From Gemmataceae bacterium (lineage in GTDB: Bacteria; Planctomycetota; Planctomycetia; Gemmatales; Gemmataceae): a DNA stretch of 51,280 nt. Location of the stretch: contig JANWVV010000034.1 in NCBI GenBank assembly GCA_025055795.1, positions 1 to 51,280 on the forward strand. Direction: 5' to 3'. This document shows positions 29,133 to 38,857 of the stretch, one piece after another (position 1 is the stretch's first letter; the number at the start of each line of letters is the position of its first letter). The translations under genes were made by a program, and so were the position numbers. The notes beneath the pieces were generated by a model that was not told where the DNA came from, made no database searches, and saw only the letters and a list, made by a program, of their open reading frames with translations.

Positions 29133-29731
29133 CCCCGCTACCCCCCCATCGTTCGGATCATCATTCACGTCGGCTCAAGCCAGCCTGTCAGTCCAGAGAA
29201 GCATAGTTTCCGTGGTTGCCTTGAATACGTTTATGATTCCTAGTTGTGATTCCTTGCAATGTTGCCATCGTTTCAGCCAAAGATGGTCTGACTATAATGC
29301 TTTACAGGGAGGTACGGAAGACCGCCGGGATCCGAAGCAGCTAGCATTGTTACCCAACGGAGCGGCAAACGACGGGGGATGATCTTGCCATAGCCCTCCG
29401 ATGGCAGCACAGAGCATGTCGAATGACCCAGCGCGACGGCCTCCATGATTTGATGTGAGTAACCTCACGGTAGTCAGTGAGAATCTAGCGTCAAGGGGTC
29501 GGAAACGTTTCCACGAACCCGATGTTCCGTTAACTAAAGCCTAGCAAGCAGGTAAAAAGTAAAGTAAGTGCAGAAATGGAATGAGGGCAGTGTGAAAGCA
29601 TACAACAATCTCGGGCACAGTAGGATGGATTGACAGTGGCGAACTCGCGGGTCGGGTTGGATGAAAAAGGCACTGACGTTGTGGGCAGTCGGGCAGAGGC
29701 GACACCGTTGGAACAATGAGGCGTTGCGCAT
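29133..29731. other. intergenic region
   Basis: 599 bp without a supportable gene. Frames on both strands are low-complexity or antisense to the following gene. No hairpin with a T tract was spotted. Confidence 0.4.
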
Positions 29732-30940
29732 GTGAGGGATTCGGACGTGCAGCTTCGGGTGGGCGAAAGTGAGTGGGTTGTGGAGGTAGCTGCGGAGCGG
29801 TGCATTCCGCTGCGTCGGCAGCCGGTAGTGACCCCTGTAGGTTCGCCTGGAGAGTTGATGCGGGCAGCCTTGGAGCAGCCCCGCCGCTTCGTTCCGCTGC
29901 GGCAAGCGTTGACGCCCGACGACCGCGTTGCCATTGTCCTGGACGCTACCCTGCCGGCGGTGGGGGAGTTGCTCCAGGAAGTGATCGCCCATGTCCGCTC
30001 AGCAGGGGTGGCACCGGAGGCGGTGACCATTCTGACCCCGCCGCAGGCGTCCGGGCAATGGCAGGCCTGTTTACCGTCTTGCTGCCGGCAGGTGAACCTG
30101 GAACGCCATGATCCGTCGGACCGGTCCAAACTGGCGTATTTGGCCTCTACGGCCAGAGGACGCCGCTTATATCTGAACCGGACACTAGTCGATGCCGATT
30201 TTGTCATCGTGTTGAGCGGCCGACGCTACGATCCCCGTACGGGCTATGGCGGGGCAGAAACGTCCATTTTTCCCGATCTGGCAGATGCGGAGACCCGTTC
30301 GGCATTTGCCAGCCGCTTTTACGGGGGTGTGCCGGAACCGGAACCGGACGATTTGCGCAGCGAAGCCGCCGAGGTGGTCGGGCTATTGGGGGTACCGCTG
30401 TTTGTGCAAGTGATTGAGGGTGAGGGGGACCAGATCCAGGAAGTGATTGCCGGTCTGGCCGAGAGCTGTGGGGAAGGGATCGCCCGTCAGGATGCCCGCT
30501 GGCGGGCGGCCGTGGGGGAGCCGGCCGACACGGCCATTGCCACGATCAGCGGCACGGCGGAGCGGCTCCGCTTTGTCGATCTGGCCCTGGCTGCAGCCAC
30601 AGCCGCCCGCATTGTCCGTCCGGGAGGACGCGTGGCCCTGCTCACGCAAGCGGCCCCGGAACTGGGTGCCGGGGCCCAGTTACTGTGCGCCCTGGAGCAA
30701 CCCCAGGAGCTCCGCCAACGCCTGGAACAACTGCGGCCCGACGACTGGTCCGCCTGCCGGCTCTGGCTCCAGGCGGTGCAACGCTGCAGCTTGTTCCTGG
30801 CCAGCCGCTATCCAGATAGCGTCGTCGAACAGCTCCGGGCTACCCCCTTGCATTCCCCTCAGCAACTCCAGCGCCTGCTCGACGCCGGCGGCAAAGTCAC
30901 CATTCTCCCGGACGCCCATAAACTAATGGTAACCTACTAA
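29732..30940 (+). CDS. LarA-like (DUF2088) protein lacking catalytic residues
   Basis: The 402-residue product follows the layout of the lactate racemase LarA family: an N-terminal Rossmann-like domain (LRQALTPDDRVAIVLDATLPAVGELL), a conserved NLERHDPSDRSKLAYL segment, RGRRLYLNRTLVDADFVIVL and GYGGAETSIFPDLAD. In LarA three residues hold or serve the nickel-pincer cofactor: H108 in GTHR, H174, and the tethering K184 in SGGxK. The matching positions here read TPPQ (102-105), Tyr166 and Glu176, so racemase chemistry looks impossible. It is best called a LarA-fold protein of unknown role. The start is a GTG at 29732 with GAGG upstream. It lies 120 bp before ygfZ on the same strand. Confidence 0.75.
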   Translation: MRDSDVQLRVGESEWVVEVAAERCIPLRRQPVVTPVGSPGELMRAALEQPRRFVPLRQALTPDDRVAIVLDATLPAVGELLQEVIAHVRSAGVAPEAVTILTPPQASGQWQACLPSCCRQVNLERHDPSDRSKLAYLASTARGRRLYLNRTLVDADFVIVLSGRRYDPRTGYGGAETSIFPDLADAETRSAFASRFYGGVPEPEPDDLRSEAAEVVGLLGVPLFVQVIEGEGDQIQEVIAGLAESCGEGIARQDARWRAAVGEPADTAIATISGTAERLRFVDLALAAATAARIVRPGGRVALLTQAAPELGAGAQLLCALEQPQELRQRLEQLRPDDWSACRLWLQAVQRCSLFLASRYPDSVVEQLRATPLHSPQQLQRLLDAGGKVTILPDAHKLMVTY

Positions 30941-31060
30941 TCATGCCCCGCCGCCCGATGTATTGGGTATGCCGCCCTCTCGACCGTCGACAGTACTGCC
31001 GCAGCCATTATGTCAGATACTCGGCAGTCCCCAACTGCCGCCTGATCGAAGGCTAAGTGG

Positions 31061-32143
31061 ATGTCGGGAACGACGGATTATCCTTATGATGTTGATGAGT
31101 TGCCAGCCATGATGAACTATCCTGTCCCCGACGATTATGTGGCAGCCCTCGGCCGTGCCGTTGTCTTCGATCTGTCGAGTCTGGGCAAACTGCTGCTCAG
31201 CGGACCGGATGCCCCCCAGTTTGTGCACCGTTTGTGTACCAATACGGTGGCGGATCTGCCCTTGGGGGCGGGTTGTGCCGCTTATCTGTGTGATCCACGG
31301 GCCAAAGTCCTGTTCCCTTTGTGGATCTATCATCTGCGTTTAGGGGATGGTCGCCATGCCCTGTGGCTGGAGACGGCCGCCGGTCGGGCAGGCGAGTTGC
31401 TTAGCTGGTTCGACCGCTACCTGATCAGCGAACAAGTAGAGATGACGGATGTCAGCGACCGCTTTGCCCAGTACCACCTGGCTGGTCCGCAAGCGGGCGA
31501 AATGCTCGCGCGCGCCGTTGGAGATACGGTGCCCGATCTACCCCCTTTCGGCCACATGGAACGTACCTGCACGAACGGAGTCACGGTCCATGTCCGTCGC
31601 TTTGACCGTTTAGGTGTCCCCGGCTACGACCTAGTGGTGCTCCGGGAGCGGGCGGACGCCCTGACAGAGTTCCTCCAGCAGTTGGGCAGTGGACGAGGTA
31701 CGTCCTCGGTTTACGAGCTATTACGCGTGGAAGCCGGCTTTCCTCTATTTGGCGTCGACTACGACCGGGAACGTAGCGTTCTGGAACTACCTTACTTCAC
31801 CCAGGCCGTCAGTTACAGCAAGGGATGCTTTCCCGGCCAGGAACCGATTGTGATGGCTCGGGACCGCACAGGGCATCCGGTCCGCACCTTTGTCGGTCTG
31901 AAAGTGCTCCAGGGCGGCCCGCCTCCGCCTCGAACACGCCTCCACAAAGACCAGCATGATGTGGGAGTGATTACTTCCAGCGTGTATTCACTCCGCTGGC
32001 GGGCTCCCTTGGCTCTGGGCTACGTCCGCTGGGGACTGCACACTCCGGGGACAATCGTGGAAATTGGTCCAGAAGCGGGAAAACGTCCTGCCGAAGTACT
32101 CGGTCCGCCGCCGTTTCCACCACCCCTTGAGCAATCCCCCTGA
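31061..32143 (+). CDS. ygfZ: folate-binding Fe-S cluster protein YgfZ/GcvT-like
   Basis: The 360-residue product is a GcvT-fold folate-binding protein of the YgfZ type, which helps repair or build certain Fe-S clusters using a folate. The signature K-G-C-[FY]-x-G-Q-E is present as KGCFPGQE (254-261), followed by MARDRTGHPVR. The N-terminal part (VVFDLSSLGKLLLSGPDAPQFVHRLCTNTV) is also typical. It lacks the full glycine-cleavage enzyme context. In an organism with H4MPT the bound pterin could be either cofactor. The start at 31061 has only a weak AAGG upstream, so Met17 or Met18 are alternatives. It follows the LarA-like gene and may be co-transcribed. Confidence 0.9.
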   Translation: MSGTTDYPYDVDELPAMMNYPVPDDYVAALGRAVVFDLSSLGKLLLSGPDAPQFVHRLCTNTVADLPLGAGCAAYLCDPRAKVLFPLWIYHLRLGDGRHALWLETAAGRAGELLSWFDRYLISEQVEMTDVSDRFAQYHLAGPQAGEMLARAVGDTVPDLPPFGHMERTCTNGVTVHVRRFDRLGVPGYDLVVLRERADALTEFLQQLGSGRGTSSVYELLRVEAGFPLFGVDYDRERSVLELPYFTQAVSYSKGCFPGQEPIVMARDRTGHPVRTFVGLKVLQGGPPPPRTRLHKDQHDVGVITSSVYSLRWRAPLALGYVRWGLHTPGTIVEIGPEAGKRPAEVLGPPPFPPPLEQSP

Positions 32144-32248
32144 ATTTTGTCTAATAAGGCTTTGCCAGCTCCGGCTTACTCTGGTTGATCGTTCCGATCC
32201 GGATCAGTTCATCGCAAAACAAGGCTCGGGGGGCGAAGAGGCGGTAGG

Positions 32249-32644
32249 TCAGGTGCATGGAGCCGTTGGATCGATGGGAGGGGCCTGCCTTGTTGGTTCG
32301 GCCGCTGGTTGTTTTTGCTCGATGGGAGATGGTTCAGGCGAGGGGACGGCAGAGCTTGCACGTTGAAAGTCGAGCTCGGGCCGCAGTTGGGGACGCACCA
32401 GCGAAGGATCTGGCTGTAGGGGATAGCGAACCGCTGTGGTTGCCCAACGCTGTTGGGACCAGCTCATGTACCAGCGAGCGACGTTCAGTAGTCCGAAGAC
32501 CAAGGCGAAGGCGGCCCCTAGGTTCAAACGCAACGGATCGTAGCGGGTGGCCCATTCGGGGGCCAGCCAGTGCCGGGCCCACAAAAAGGCGCTGGCACCC
32601 AGAAAAAATATCCCTACTAGCAGTCGCAGGGTGCGGATGCTCAT
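32249..32644 (-). CDS. small membrane protein of unknown function
   Basis: No recognised family. The 131-residue product has two hydrophobic segments near the N-terminus (LRLLVGIFFLGASAFLWA, about 5-22, and LGAAFALVFGLLNVARW, about 42-58) and a hydrophilic Pro/Gln-rich tail ending in PTRQAPPIDPTAPCT. The ATG at 32644 is preferred over one two codons upstream because GAGGGG is then 8 nt away. It lies downstream of nuoC on the same strand with a 338-bp gap, and is convergent with ygfZ. Confidence 0.65.
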   Translation of the reverse strand: MSIRTLRLLVGIFFLGASAFLWARHWLAPEWATRYDPLRLNLGAAFALVFGLLNVARWYMSWSQQRWATTAVRYPLQPDPSLVRPQLRPELDFQRASSAVPSPEPSPIEQKQPAAEPTRQAPPIDPTAPCT

Positions 32645-32982
32645 ACCCATGACCCCTCGCGTTTATTGTAACAGTTCTGCATCGACCTGCGGACAGGCTC
32701 GGGTTTGGCAAGGGGATAACAGATCGAAATGCTTAAGCGGCTCCCTGGCCAGACGGATAGGACAACCGTCAGCCAAGGGGTTTACCAAACGGTGCTAATC
32801 ACGGGGACTACGGGAACTTGCGTCGGTCTTTGTGGTTTTCGTTCCGCAAGAGGAGTCCGGCCGGTTGGAATCATCTGCGGCCTGAAAAGGCCCTGTAACA
32901 GACGGAAGCAGGACTCATTACAGCGAAGTGGCTGATTCGAGACTGCCAACAATTTTTACCAGCAGTGTTGAGGAATTTCGTT
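32645..32982. other. intergenic region
   Basis: 338 bp between nuoC and the small membrane protein gene, both leftward. No gene or clear terminator is seen. Confidence 0.4.
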
Positions 32983-33516
32983 TCACCGGCCGCGAATGCC
33001 ATGATACTCCAGCGGATATTCATAGTCTTTACGCAAAGGGTGGCCCACCCAGTCTTCGGCCAGCAGGATGCGGCACAGGTTCGGATGACCCACAAAGCGG
33101 ACGCCGACCAGGTCGTACACTTCACGTTCCTGCCAGTCCGCGGTAGGCCAGACGCCGCTGAGAGTGGGGACCTCCGGCAAGCGTCCTGGAACGTCGTCCT
33201 TCCAGCGAGGGAGTTTGACCTTCAGAGTAAAGCGACGGCCCGGATAGGTAAAACTGGATAGATGGTACACCACTTCTACATGGGGATCAAAACCGGCCTT
33301 GGCGGCTTTCTTGGAGTCGGGCTCCAGATAGTCCACGCCCGTGACGTCATTGAGCATTTCGAACCGAAGGTCCGGTTCATCCCGGAGATAACAAGCGATC
33401 TCTACCAATTTCTGTGGGTCTACTACCACATAGGGATCCAGGGCCTCGGGGTGTTTTTCCACAATCGCGGCACCAAATTGAGCTTCCAAACGGGCAATAA
33501 TGTCAGCGGCGGTCAC
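32983..33516 (-). CDS. nuoC: NADH-quinone oxidoreductase subunit C
   Basis: The 177-residue product is the 30-kDa subunit of complex I, part of the peripheral arm that links the Fe-S chain to quinone reduction. It has the family sequence [34 protein letters not shown], the hallmark [22 protein letters not shown] and [22 protein letters not shown]. It is a plain NuoC, not a NuoCD fusion. The start is a GTG at 33516 preceded by AGGGA. No other nuo gene is in the window: the neighbours are a small membrane protein and, divergently, the transglutaminase gene. The remaining subunits must be encoded elsewhere. Confidence 0.94.
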   Translation of the reverse strand: MTAADIIARLEAQFGAAIVEKHPEALDPYVVVDPQKLVEIACYLRDEPDLRFEMLNDVTGVDYLEPDSKKAAKAGFDPHVEVVYHLSSFTYPGRRFTLKVKLPRWKDDVPGRLPEVPTLSGVWPTADWQEREVYDLVGVRFVGHPNLCRILLAEDWVGHPLRKDYEYPLEYHGIRGR

Positions 33517-34084
33517 GGTGATCTTCCCTGGCTTCTGAGTATCTGGCAGCTCAGTCCGAGGACTGCCTAACCCTAGTGCCTACACCATCATCCTGTATCA
33601 TCAAGTAGTAATAGGCGCAATACAGTAACCGAGACATGTCGTATGCACATGCTCGATTGGTATATTACAGAATACAGAAGCGGCTGATTTCCGGTTCGTA
33701 CCTGTTCCAGCTCCACCATCATGCATGTATACTATGTTACAGCAAGTACACAAATCTTACGAATATGAGACTGAAAAGTTTTGATTTCTGTATACGCTAT
33801 CACAAGTGATGCAAACGTACCCTAAATAAGTTATTAGCGGGTCAGACGACCGGAAGGTTGAACGAGTCGCTGCAACAAGAGGGTTATTGTTAAGGAAAAA
33901 TTCGGAACGTGAATTAAAGTTGAGCTTGTGAGGTTTAATAGCCGACCGATAGAGTCAGGATGACCTGAGCAAAGCGGCCTAGCCATCAAGGGAAGGCAAA
34001 CGGGGTAAGGCCGACGGGTAAAGCAAGCGCCCAGTCAGTATTCAAGCGTTGGTGTGGATGCGAGCGGCGGAAGAGATAAATAAG
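33517..34084. other. A/T-rich divergent intergenic region
   Basis: 568 bp between nuoC and the transglutaminase gene. The middle (about 33590-33830) is A/T-rich with many TATA-like stretches and must carry both promoters; no single -35/-10 pair stands out. A tRNA-tail-like CTCCACCA at 33711-33718 was examined and rejected as tmRNA. Confidence 0.4.
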
Positions 34085-35971
34085 ATGGTGGACAAGCAGC
34101 CAGGGTTAGGCCGGCACCCAGGCTTCGGGTTGGTGATAGTGGCCTTGGTGCTATTACCGGTCCTTGGCGGGGGACAGACGCCCCCCGCGGTCCCGACACC
34201 TTTGCCTCCCAATTCCGGCATGGATCGCCCCAAGGCCCCGTCCCCCTCATCGGAGGAAAAACTGGTTATAACGCCCGGCGGTCGCGGAGCCCGACCGCTG
34301 GAGCCGTCTTTGCCCCCAACGCTCAACCGTGACGATTTTATCATTATCCGACCCAACAGAACCGGGACGAACAGGGAGCTGAACGCCAGCTCCCCGACCG
34401 GGAACCACAACGCCGGCAGCGGCTCTTTGGCTCCGATGGGCGGAACGGTTGCACCGCCTGGTGGTGGACTTGCGGACAGTAAAGTAGTGGCACCAGCCCC
34501 GGCAGCAGGACAACAGGATCTGGAGTTTGATTATTGGTTTGTGGTGGCGATCGAGGGGCAGCGGGCCGGGTATGTCCACTGGTCGGCCCGCCTGCAGCTT
34601 CATAAGGACAAGCCGCTGTTGGTTTGTAGCCGTTACCTCCGTTTGACCGTGGCCCGGTTCGGTCAGACCGTGACCCAATGGGGGGAGGAATCCACGGTCG
34701 AGACGCCGGAGGGTACGGTTTTGTTGACTTCGATGCGACAGGGATTGGGCAAGGATGCGGCCCTGGCCCTGAGCGGGACGGTGGAAGGGAAGGTGCTGAA
34801 GGTTCGCGGCGAGGGAGCAGCGGCCGGGGCCACGGATACACCTTGGCCGGAGGGGGTCGTTGGCCTGGCCCGCGAGGTACGGTTATTCCGCGAACTGCAG
34901 CTTAAACCGGGCGAAACATACAGCTATCGGACATATGTGCCCACGGTCAACCGCGTGGTCACTATCACGATGACCTACGAAGGAGAAGAACAGCGGATTT
35001 TGTGGCCGGGAACTTCTCCCCGGCGGCTGTTGCGTTTCGTCAGCAAGCCGGAGGTCCTGGACAAGGTACGCTTGCCCGTTTCTATCACTTGGGTCGATGC
35101 CCAGACACGGGAACCGTTGCAGATCCAGACCGATTTTCCCGCCCTGGGGGGTCGGCTGACGTTTCTGCGAACGACGCCGCAAGCGGCTACCGCTCCCGTC
35201 ACGCGACCGGTCGAAATTTTTGCCTTCCAGTCGATTCCGCTGGACCGTCCCATTCCTCAGGCGCATACCCTGAAGGAGATCGTCTACCGGGTCCACGTGG
35301 CACGCGAGGAGGAAGCAGAAGGGCTGTTTGTCGCCGATTCGCGTCAGCAGATCCGTAAGTTGGATGGTCCGGCCAGTGGCCTTGAGCTGCAGGTACAGGC
35401 CCGTCGCGGTCCGCTGCCGGGCCTCAAAGAGCCAGCACCCCCAAAGGAGTACCTGGAGAGTAATTTCTTTCTGAATTGGGACAACCCGGCGGTGAAGCGA
35501 CTGACCGCCCAGGCCCTGGCCGGTTTGCCGGCGACGGCCGATGCCTGGAGCAAGGCCCGAGCCATCGAGCGCTGGGTCCACCAGAACATGCGGGCTTTCG
35601 AACTATCGCAGGCCCTAACTCCGGCTGATCAGGTAGCCCAGCACCTGACGGGTGACTGTACCGAATATGCTATGCTGGCCGCTGCGATGTGCCGCGCCGC
35701 TGGCATTCCCTCACGGACCGCTATGGGCGTGGTTTATGCCCCCGACAAAAATGGTCGACCTACCCTGGCTTACCACATGTGGTTCGAGGTTTACGTCGCT
35801 GAGCAATGGGTTCCTCTGGATGCCACCCGTGGTGAAGGAGGCGTAGGACCCACCCACCTGAAAATCACTCATGACAGTTGGCACGATGAGCGGTCGTTTG
35901 CCCCCCTTCTGCCGGTCTTGCGCGTTCTGACCGCCCGCCCCCGCCTGGAAGTAGTTCAGATCCGCCCCTGA
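34085..35971 (+). CDS. exported transglutaminase-like domain protein
   Basis: The 628-residue product has a hydrophobic signal or anchor (GFGLVIVALVLLPVLGGGQ), a Pro-rich linker of about 110 residues, a central beta-rich region (about 140-430), and a C-terminal transglutaminase-like fold. The Cys-His-Asp triad is clear: Cys525 in TGDCTEYAML, His564 in AYHMWFEVY, and Asp579 in VPLDATRG. Such proteins act as peptidases or amidases outside the cytoplasm. The frame opens at 34049 with a TTG, but the ATG at 34085 begins the signal segment and has a purine-rich GGAAGAGA upstream. It is a lone gene divergent from nuoC. Substrate is unknown. Confidence 0.87.
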   Translation: MVDKQPGLGRHPGFGLVIVALVLLPVLGGGQTPPAVPTPLPPNSGMDRPKAPSPSSEEKLVITPGGRGARPLEPSLPPTLNRDDFIIIRPNRTGTNRELNASSPTGNHNAGSGSLAPMGGTVAPPGGGLADSKVVAPAPAAGQQDLEFDYWFVVAIEGQRAGYVHWSARLQLHKDKPLLVCSRYLRLTVARFGQTVTQWGEESTVETPEGTVLLTSMRQGLGKDAALALSGTVEGKVLKVRGEGAAAGATDTPWPEGVVGLAREVRLFRELQLKPGETYSYRTYVPTVNRVVTITMTYEGEEQRILWPGTSPRRLLRFVSKPEVLDKVRLPVSITWVDAQTREPLQIQTDFPALGGRLTFLRTTPQAATAPVTRPVEIFAFQSIPLDRPIPQAHTLKEIVYRVHVAREEEAEGLFVADSRQQIRKLDGPASGLELQVQARRGPLPGLKEPAPPKEYLESNFFLNWDNPAVKRLTAQALAGLPATADAWSKARAIERWVHQNMRAFELSQALTPADQVAQHLTGDCTEYAMLAAAMCRAAGIPSRTAMGVVYAPDKNGRPTLAYHMWFEVYVAEQWVPLDATRGEGGVGPTHLKITHDSWHDERSFAPLLPVLRVLTARPRLEVVQIRP

Positions 35972-36760
35972 GCCCTCAGTAGGTGTTCCTGTATGCTCCC
36001 TGTTCCCTGCCCAGGCGGTGTCAGTTGGCGGGCCGCTATCCGCCTCAAAGATGGAATCAAGAAAATTTGGCATAAAATGCTAAGTTTGATGGCAATCCGC
36101 GCCAAAGGCATTTATAGTGTTAGATAAGTGATAAGTGGAACCAGCGGAAGTGGTGCGCAAGCGGCTCGGCAGTCAGCGTTTTTCCTATGCAGCAACGCCC
36201 CAACCCGCGTGCAATTCTTCATGGGCCACCTGAAATCCCTACAGCCGGCTTGGTACATGGAACGGAAGCTCCATTAAGGGTTGATCCACGCAGACCCAAC
36301 CAAGAAGGGATCATGAAGAGGAACACCGGGAATGCGGGGGTGTTTTGCCGGTCCAACTGTCGGAGCTGCCCACGTTAAAGCTGGCTGACGGCGCACTTAG
36401 GCGCAGATGAGCCGTAAAAGGACTAAGGCGACGTCGAAGGACCTAAGGGACAGTGGACACGACGGTGCTAGCAATCGCTTGCTAGCGGGCGGGCAAGACA
36501 ACAACGGAAGCACGGCAGGGAAGATCCGGGCGATTGGCGTGAAAGATCAAGAGCTCTGCCTGCCTTTCCCGAAAAAGTAAGGCAAGAGGCCCGGCCCGGA
36601 CGGTAAGGTCGGAGACAAGGGCACCCTCGACTATCATGAGCGGACGGGATATGCCACAACACGCGTCGTTGTGCGGATCCTATTCGATGAAAGGGGCACC
36701 GCGACACCCGCCACAAAGTTGGTCCGTCCGTTCGTTTCTCCTCTTGGTGATGCTGCAGCA
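35972..36760. other. gene-free region upstream of the helicase-like gene
   Basis: 789 bp with no supportable gene. It contains a perfect hairpin at 36467-36486 (listed separately). The composition of the right part is purine-rich and unlike the A/T-rich spacers elsewhere, so an unrecognised RNA or leader is possible. Confidence 0.35.
36467..36486. repeat. perfect 8-bp hairpin with TCGC loop
   Basis: GCTAGCAA (36467-36474) and TTGCTAGC (36479-36486) pair exactly around a 4-nt loop TCGC. There is no adjacent T tract. It lies about 275 bp upstream of the next gene. It may be a structural element of a leader or small RNA, or a protein-binding palindrome. Confidence 0.4.
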
Positions 36761-38857
36761 ATGATGCGTACGCCGTCCAGCCCGCCCACGCTTGCTCGCC
36801 CAGCCGGATCCCGCCCGGACGGTCCTGCATTGCCACGGGGCAGACGCGAGCAGGGCCAGCGTCCTTCCTATAAACCGTGGCCACTTCCCCCGTCGTGGAA
36901 TTTACCGCCGGATGCCTGGCTGGCTCTCAGCCTGGCCGCCGCCTGCCCCGATCTATTTGCCCTGCATGTGGAGCATCCGGCTGTCCATGTCCCGCTACTG
37001 TTGGCCCTGCGCCATCTGACGGCCCATGAACGGTGGCTGATTCTCGTACCCACGTGGGAGCGTTGCCAGGAATTTCTCCGGCACTGGCCCCCGACGGCCG
37101 AACCGATCCTGATACTTTCTGACGGTAGTCAGGAACAGTTGAACGGTCAGACGGACACCCCTGGTGTTGTTCATCTGAGGCAATTGCGTCGCCAGATCGC
37201 CGCCGACATCCAACTGCAGCTTCAGCAACGTCTCCAGCAGTTGCAGCGTTTGCAAGATGTCACACTCGAACTGGTTAAATGTGATCTGTTGCAGCGAGAA
37301 TGCCAGAGCGCTCTGTCGAACCTGGACGCGACGGGGGGAGATCCATCAACGGACACGTCCAACGCTGCAGCCTGCTTGGAGTTATCCGCCAGCCAGCACA
37401 CGTTGCAGACCTTGCAGGAACGTGTCGAGGTCTGCCAGCATCGCTGCCAGCAACTGCAGGAGAAATATCAATCACTGTTGCATGCTTGCGAGGATGCCGA
37501 TCATTCCCCTGTGGATGGTCAGCCGTTGGCGCCTGCTCGCGGATGGTTTGGTCGCTTGAAAGGTTGGATCCACAAAACGCTCGGAGGGCTATCTTCCACA
37601 TCGGCCGCCACACCAGCAACGTCTGTTGTTACCGAGACAGCCGATCCAGCATCTTTGCAGACGTTGCGGCAGCAACTGCAAGCGACCGAGGCGGAACTAG
37701 CTCAGGCCCAGGCTACTCTGGCTGAGCTACGTCAGCAGTTCCACAAAACCCAGCACATGGCGCAACAACGTCAGAGCTGGTTACTCCGGCTCGACGAACT
37801 CCGTCAGCAACGGGAACGACTGCATGCTGAACGCCAGCAGTTGATCCAGAACTTGTCTTTCCCCGCGGATGATGGTCAGACCATCGAGCGGGAATTGGCA
37901 TACGTCCGCCGGCAACTTGCCAACGATGAGGCGTTGGTCGCTACACATTTGCCAAAACAGGTAGCCCGGTACCCGATTATTCTGGGGATCGCTGCGGAAA
38001 GGGAGAATCTGTTGTCGATGAGAGCTATTACAGGGATGATGGATCGTATTGTGTACGAAAGCTACGAAACCTCTGAGTTGGGTGTTGTCGAACTGATGAC
38101 GGACTGGGCCCCCCGACACCTGGTGCTAGGTCGGTTGACAGCGGAATCTTCGGCAAGCATGACAGCAGACGGGACCGGGCAAGCGGTGTGGCGGGTTCCG
38201 TCGCTGCATACAAGTTTGGCCCGCTGGATCGCCGAGCTGGATGAGCGGCCGTGGGTGACCGAAGGGGAAAATCTGGTGCTCCGACTGGTCCGTCTGCCAG
38301 CGGCAGAACGTGTCCAGTTGCGCAGCGAACCGTTGCTGGATCAACCGGAGGTAGTGTTACGGTTCCGTGACCTGTCGGAGCAGGTGACTGAGCTAGTGGA
38401 GGTCGTTTTTCCGCGTTCCTGGGGGCTGGAGGCCCGACGCCTGGTGGCCCAGCAGTTGCAACTGTACCATCCGTCTCCGTGTGGTCCGCATCAGTGGCAA
38501 CAAGCGGAGGAGCCGGGACGGTCGGCCGCGCCTTATCCGTTGCGGATATGCTGGCCCATCGTCGAGGCCCTGGCGTGCCGGCATCCCGCCCAGTGGCTCG
38601 ACTGGGGCAACGGCGTCCACGAATGGTGTGTTTACGATGGCCACGGCTTCTATACCGCGGCCCTGGCATTCGACCCGCATCACGGCTGGGACCTGAACCG
38701 GGCCCAAGCCTGGTTGACTGAACTGCTTCCCGAACACACCTGTCAGCGTTTCGCTCAGGTCACGACCGCTCACTGGCCGTTGCCAGCTACCATCGCTCCG
38801 ACAGCCACGCCGGCAGCTGTTGGTTCTTTGGCCCTCTCCAGCACCGCCGAAAAGTGA
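36761..38857 (+). CDS. coiled-coil protein resembling an inactivated SF1 helicase
   Basis: No certain family. The 698-residue product has an N-terminal region whose layout follows the Q-motif/Walker A/motif Ia order of planctomycete DNA2/NAM7-type helicases: LPPDAWLALSLAAACPDLFA, then VEHPAVHVPLLLALRHL where GPPGTGKS would be expected, then RWLILVPTWERCQEFL. A long Gln/Leu-rich coiled coil follows (about residues 140-380, interrupted by a Ser/Thr/Pro stretch), then MDRIVYESYETSELGVVELM...RHLVLGRL where Walker B and motif III would fall. No P-loop and no DExx are present, so ATPase activity is unlikely. The C-terminal ~200 residues have no recognised domain. The start is uncertain; the ATG at 36761 follows GGTGAT. 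The helicase relation is inference. Confidence 0.6.
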   Translation: MMRTPSSPPTLARPAGSRPDGPALPRGRREQGQRPSYKPWPLPPSWNLPPDAWLALSLAAACPDLFALHVEHPAVHVPLLLALRHLTAHERWLILVPTWERCQEFLRHWPPTAEPILILSDGSQEQLNGQTDTPGVVHLRQLRRQIAADIQLQLQQRLQQLQRLQDVTLELVKCDLLQRECQSALSNLDATGGDPSTDTSNAAACLELSASQHTLQTLQERVEVCQHRCQQLQEKYQSLLHACEDADHSPVDGQPLAPARGWFGRLKGWIHKTLGGLSSTSAATPATSVVTETADPASLQTLRQQLQATEAELAQAQATLAELRQQFHKTQHMAQQRQSWLLRLDELRQQRERLHAERQQLIQNLSFPADDGQTIERELAYVRRQLANDEALVATHLPKQVARYPIILGIAAERENLLSMRAITGMMDRIVYESYETSELGVVELMTDWAPRHLVLGRLTAESSASMTADGTGQAVWRVPSLHTSLARWIAELDERPWVTEGENLVLRLVRLPAAERVQLRSEPLLDQPEVVLRFRDLSEQVTELVEVVFPRSWGLEARRLVAQQLQLYHPSPCGPHQWQQAEEPGRSAAPYPLRICWPIVEALACRHPAQWLDWGNGVHEWCVYDGHGFYTAALAFDPHHGWDLNRAQAWLTELLPEHTCQRFAQVTTAHWPLPATIAPTATPAAVGSLALSSTAEK

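Noticed and set aside
33681..33718. tmRNA-like 3' end (GGTTCGTACC then CTCCACCA) on the + strand
   Set aside because: The bases flanking the TTCG loop do not pair as a T-arm, and the body of the RNA would have to lie inside nuoC. No matching 5' end was seen.
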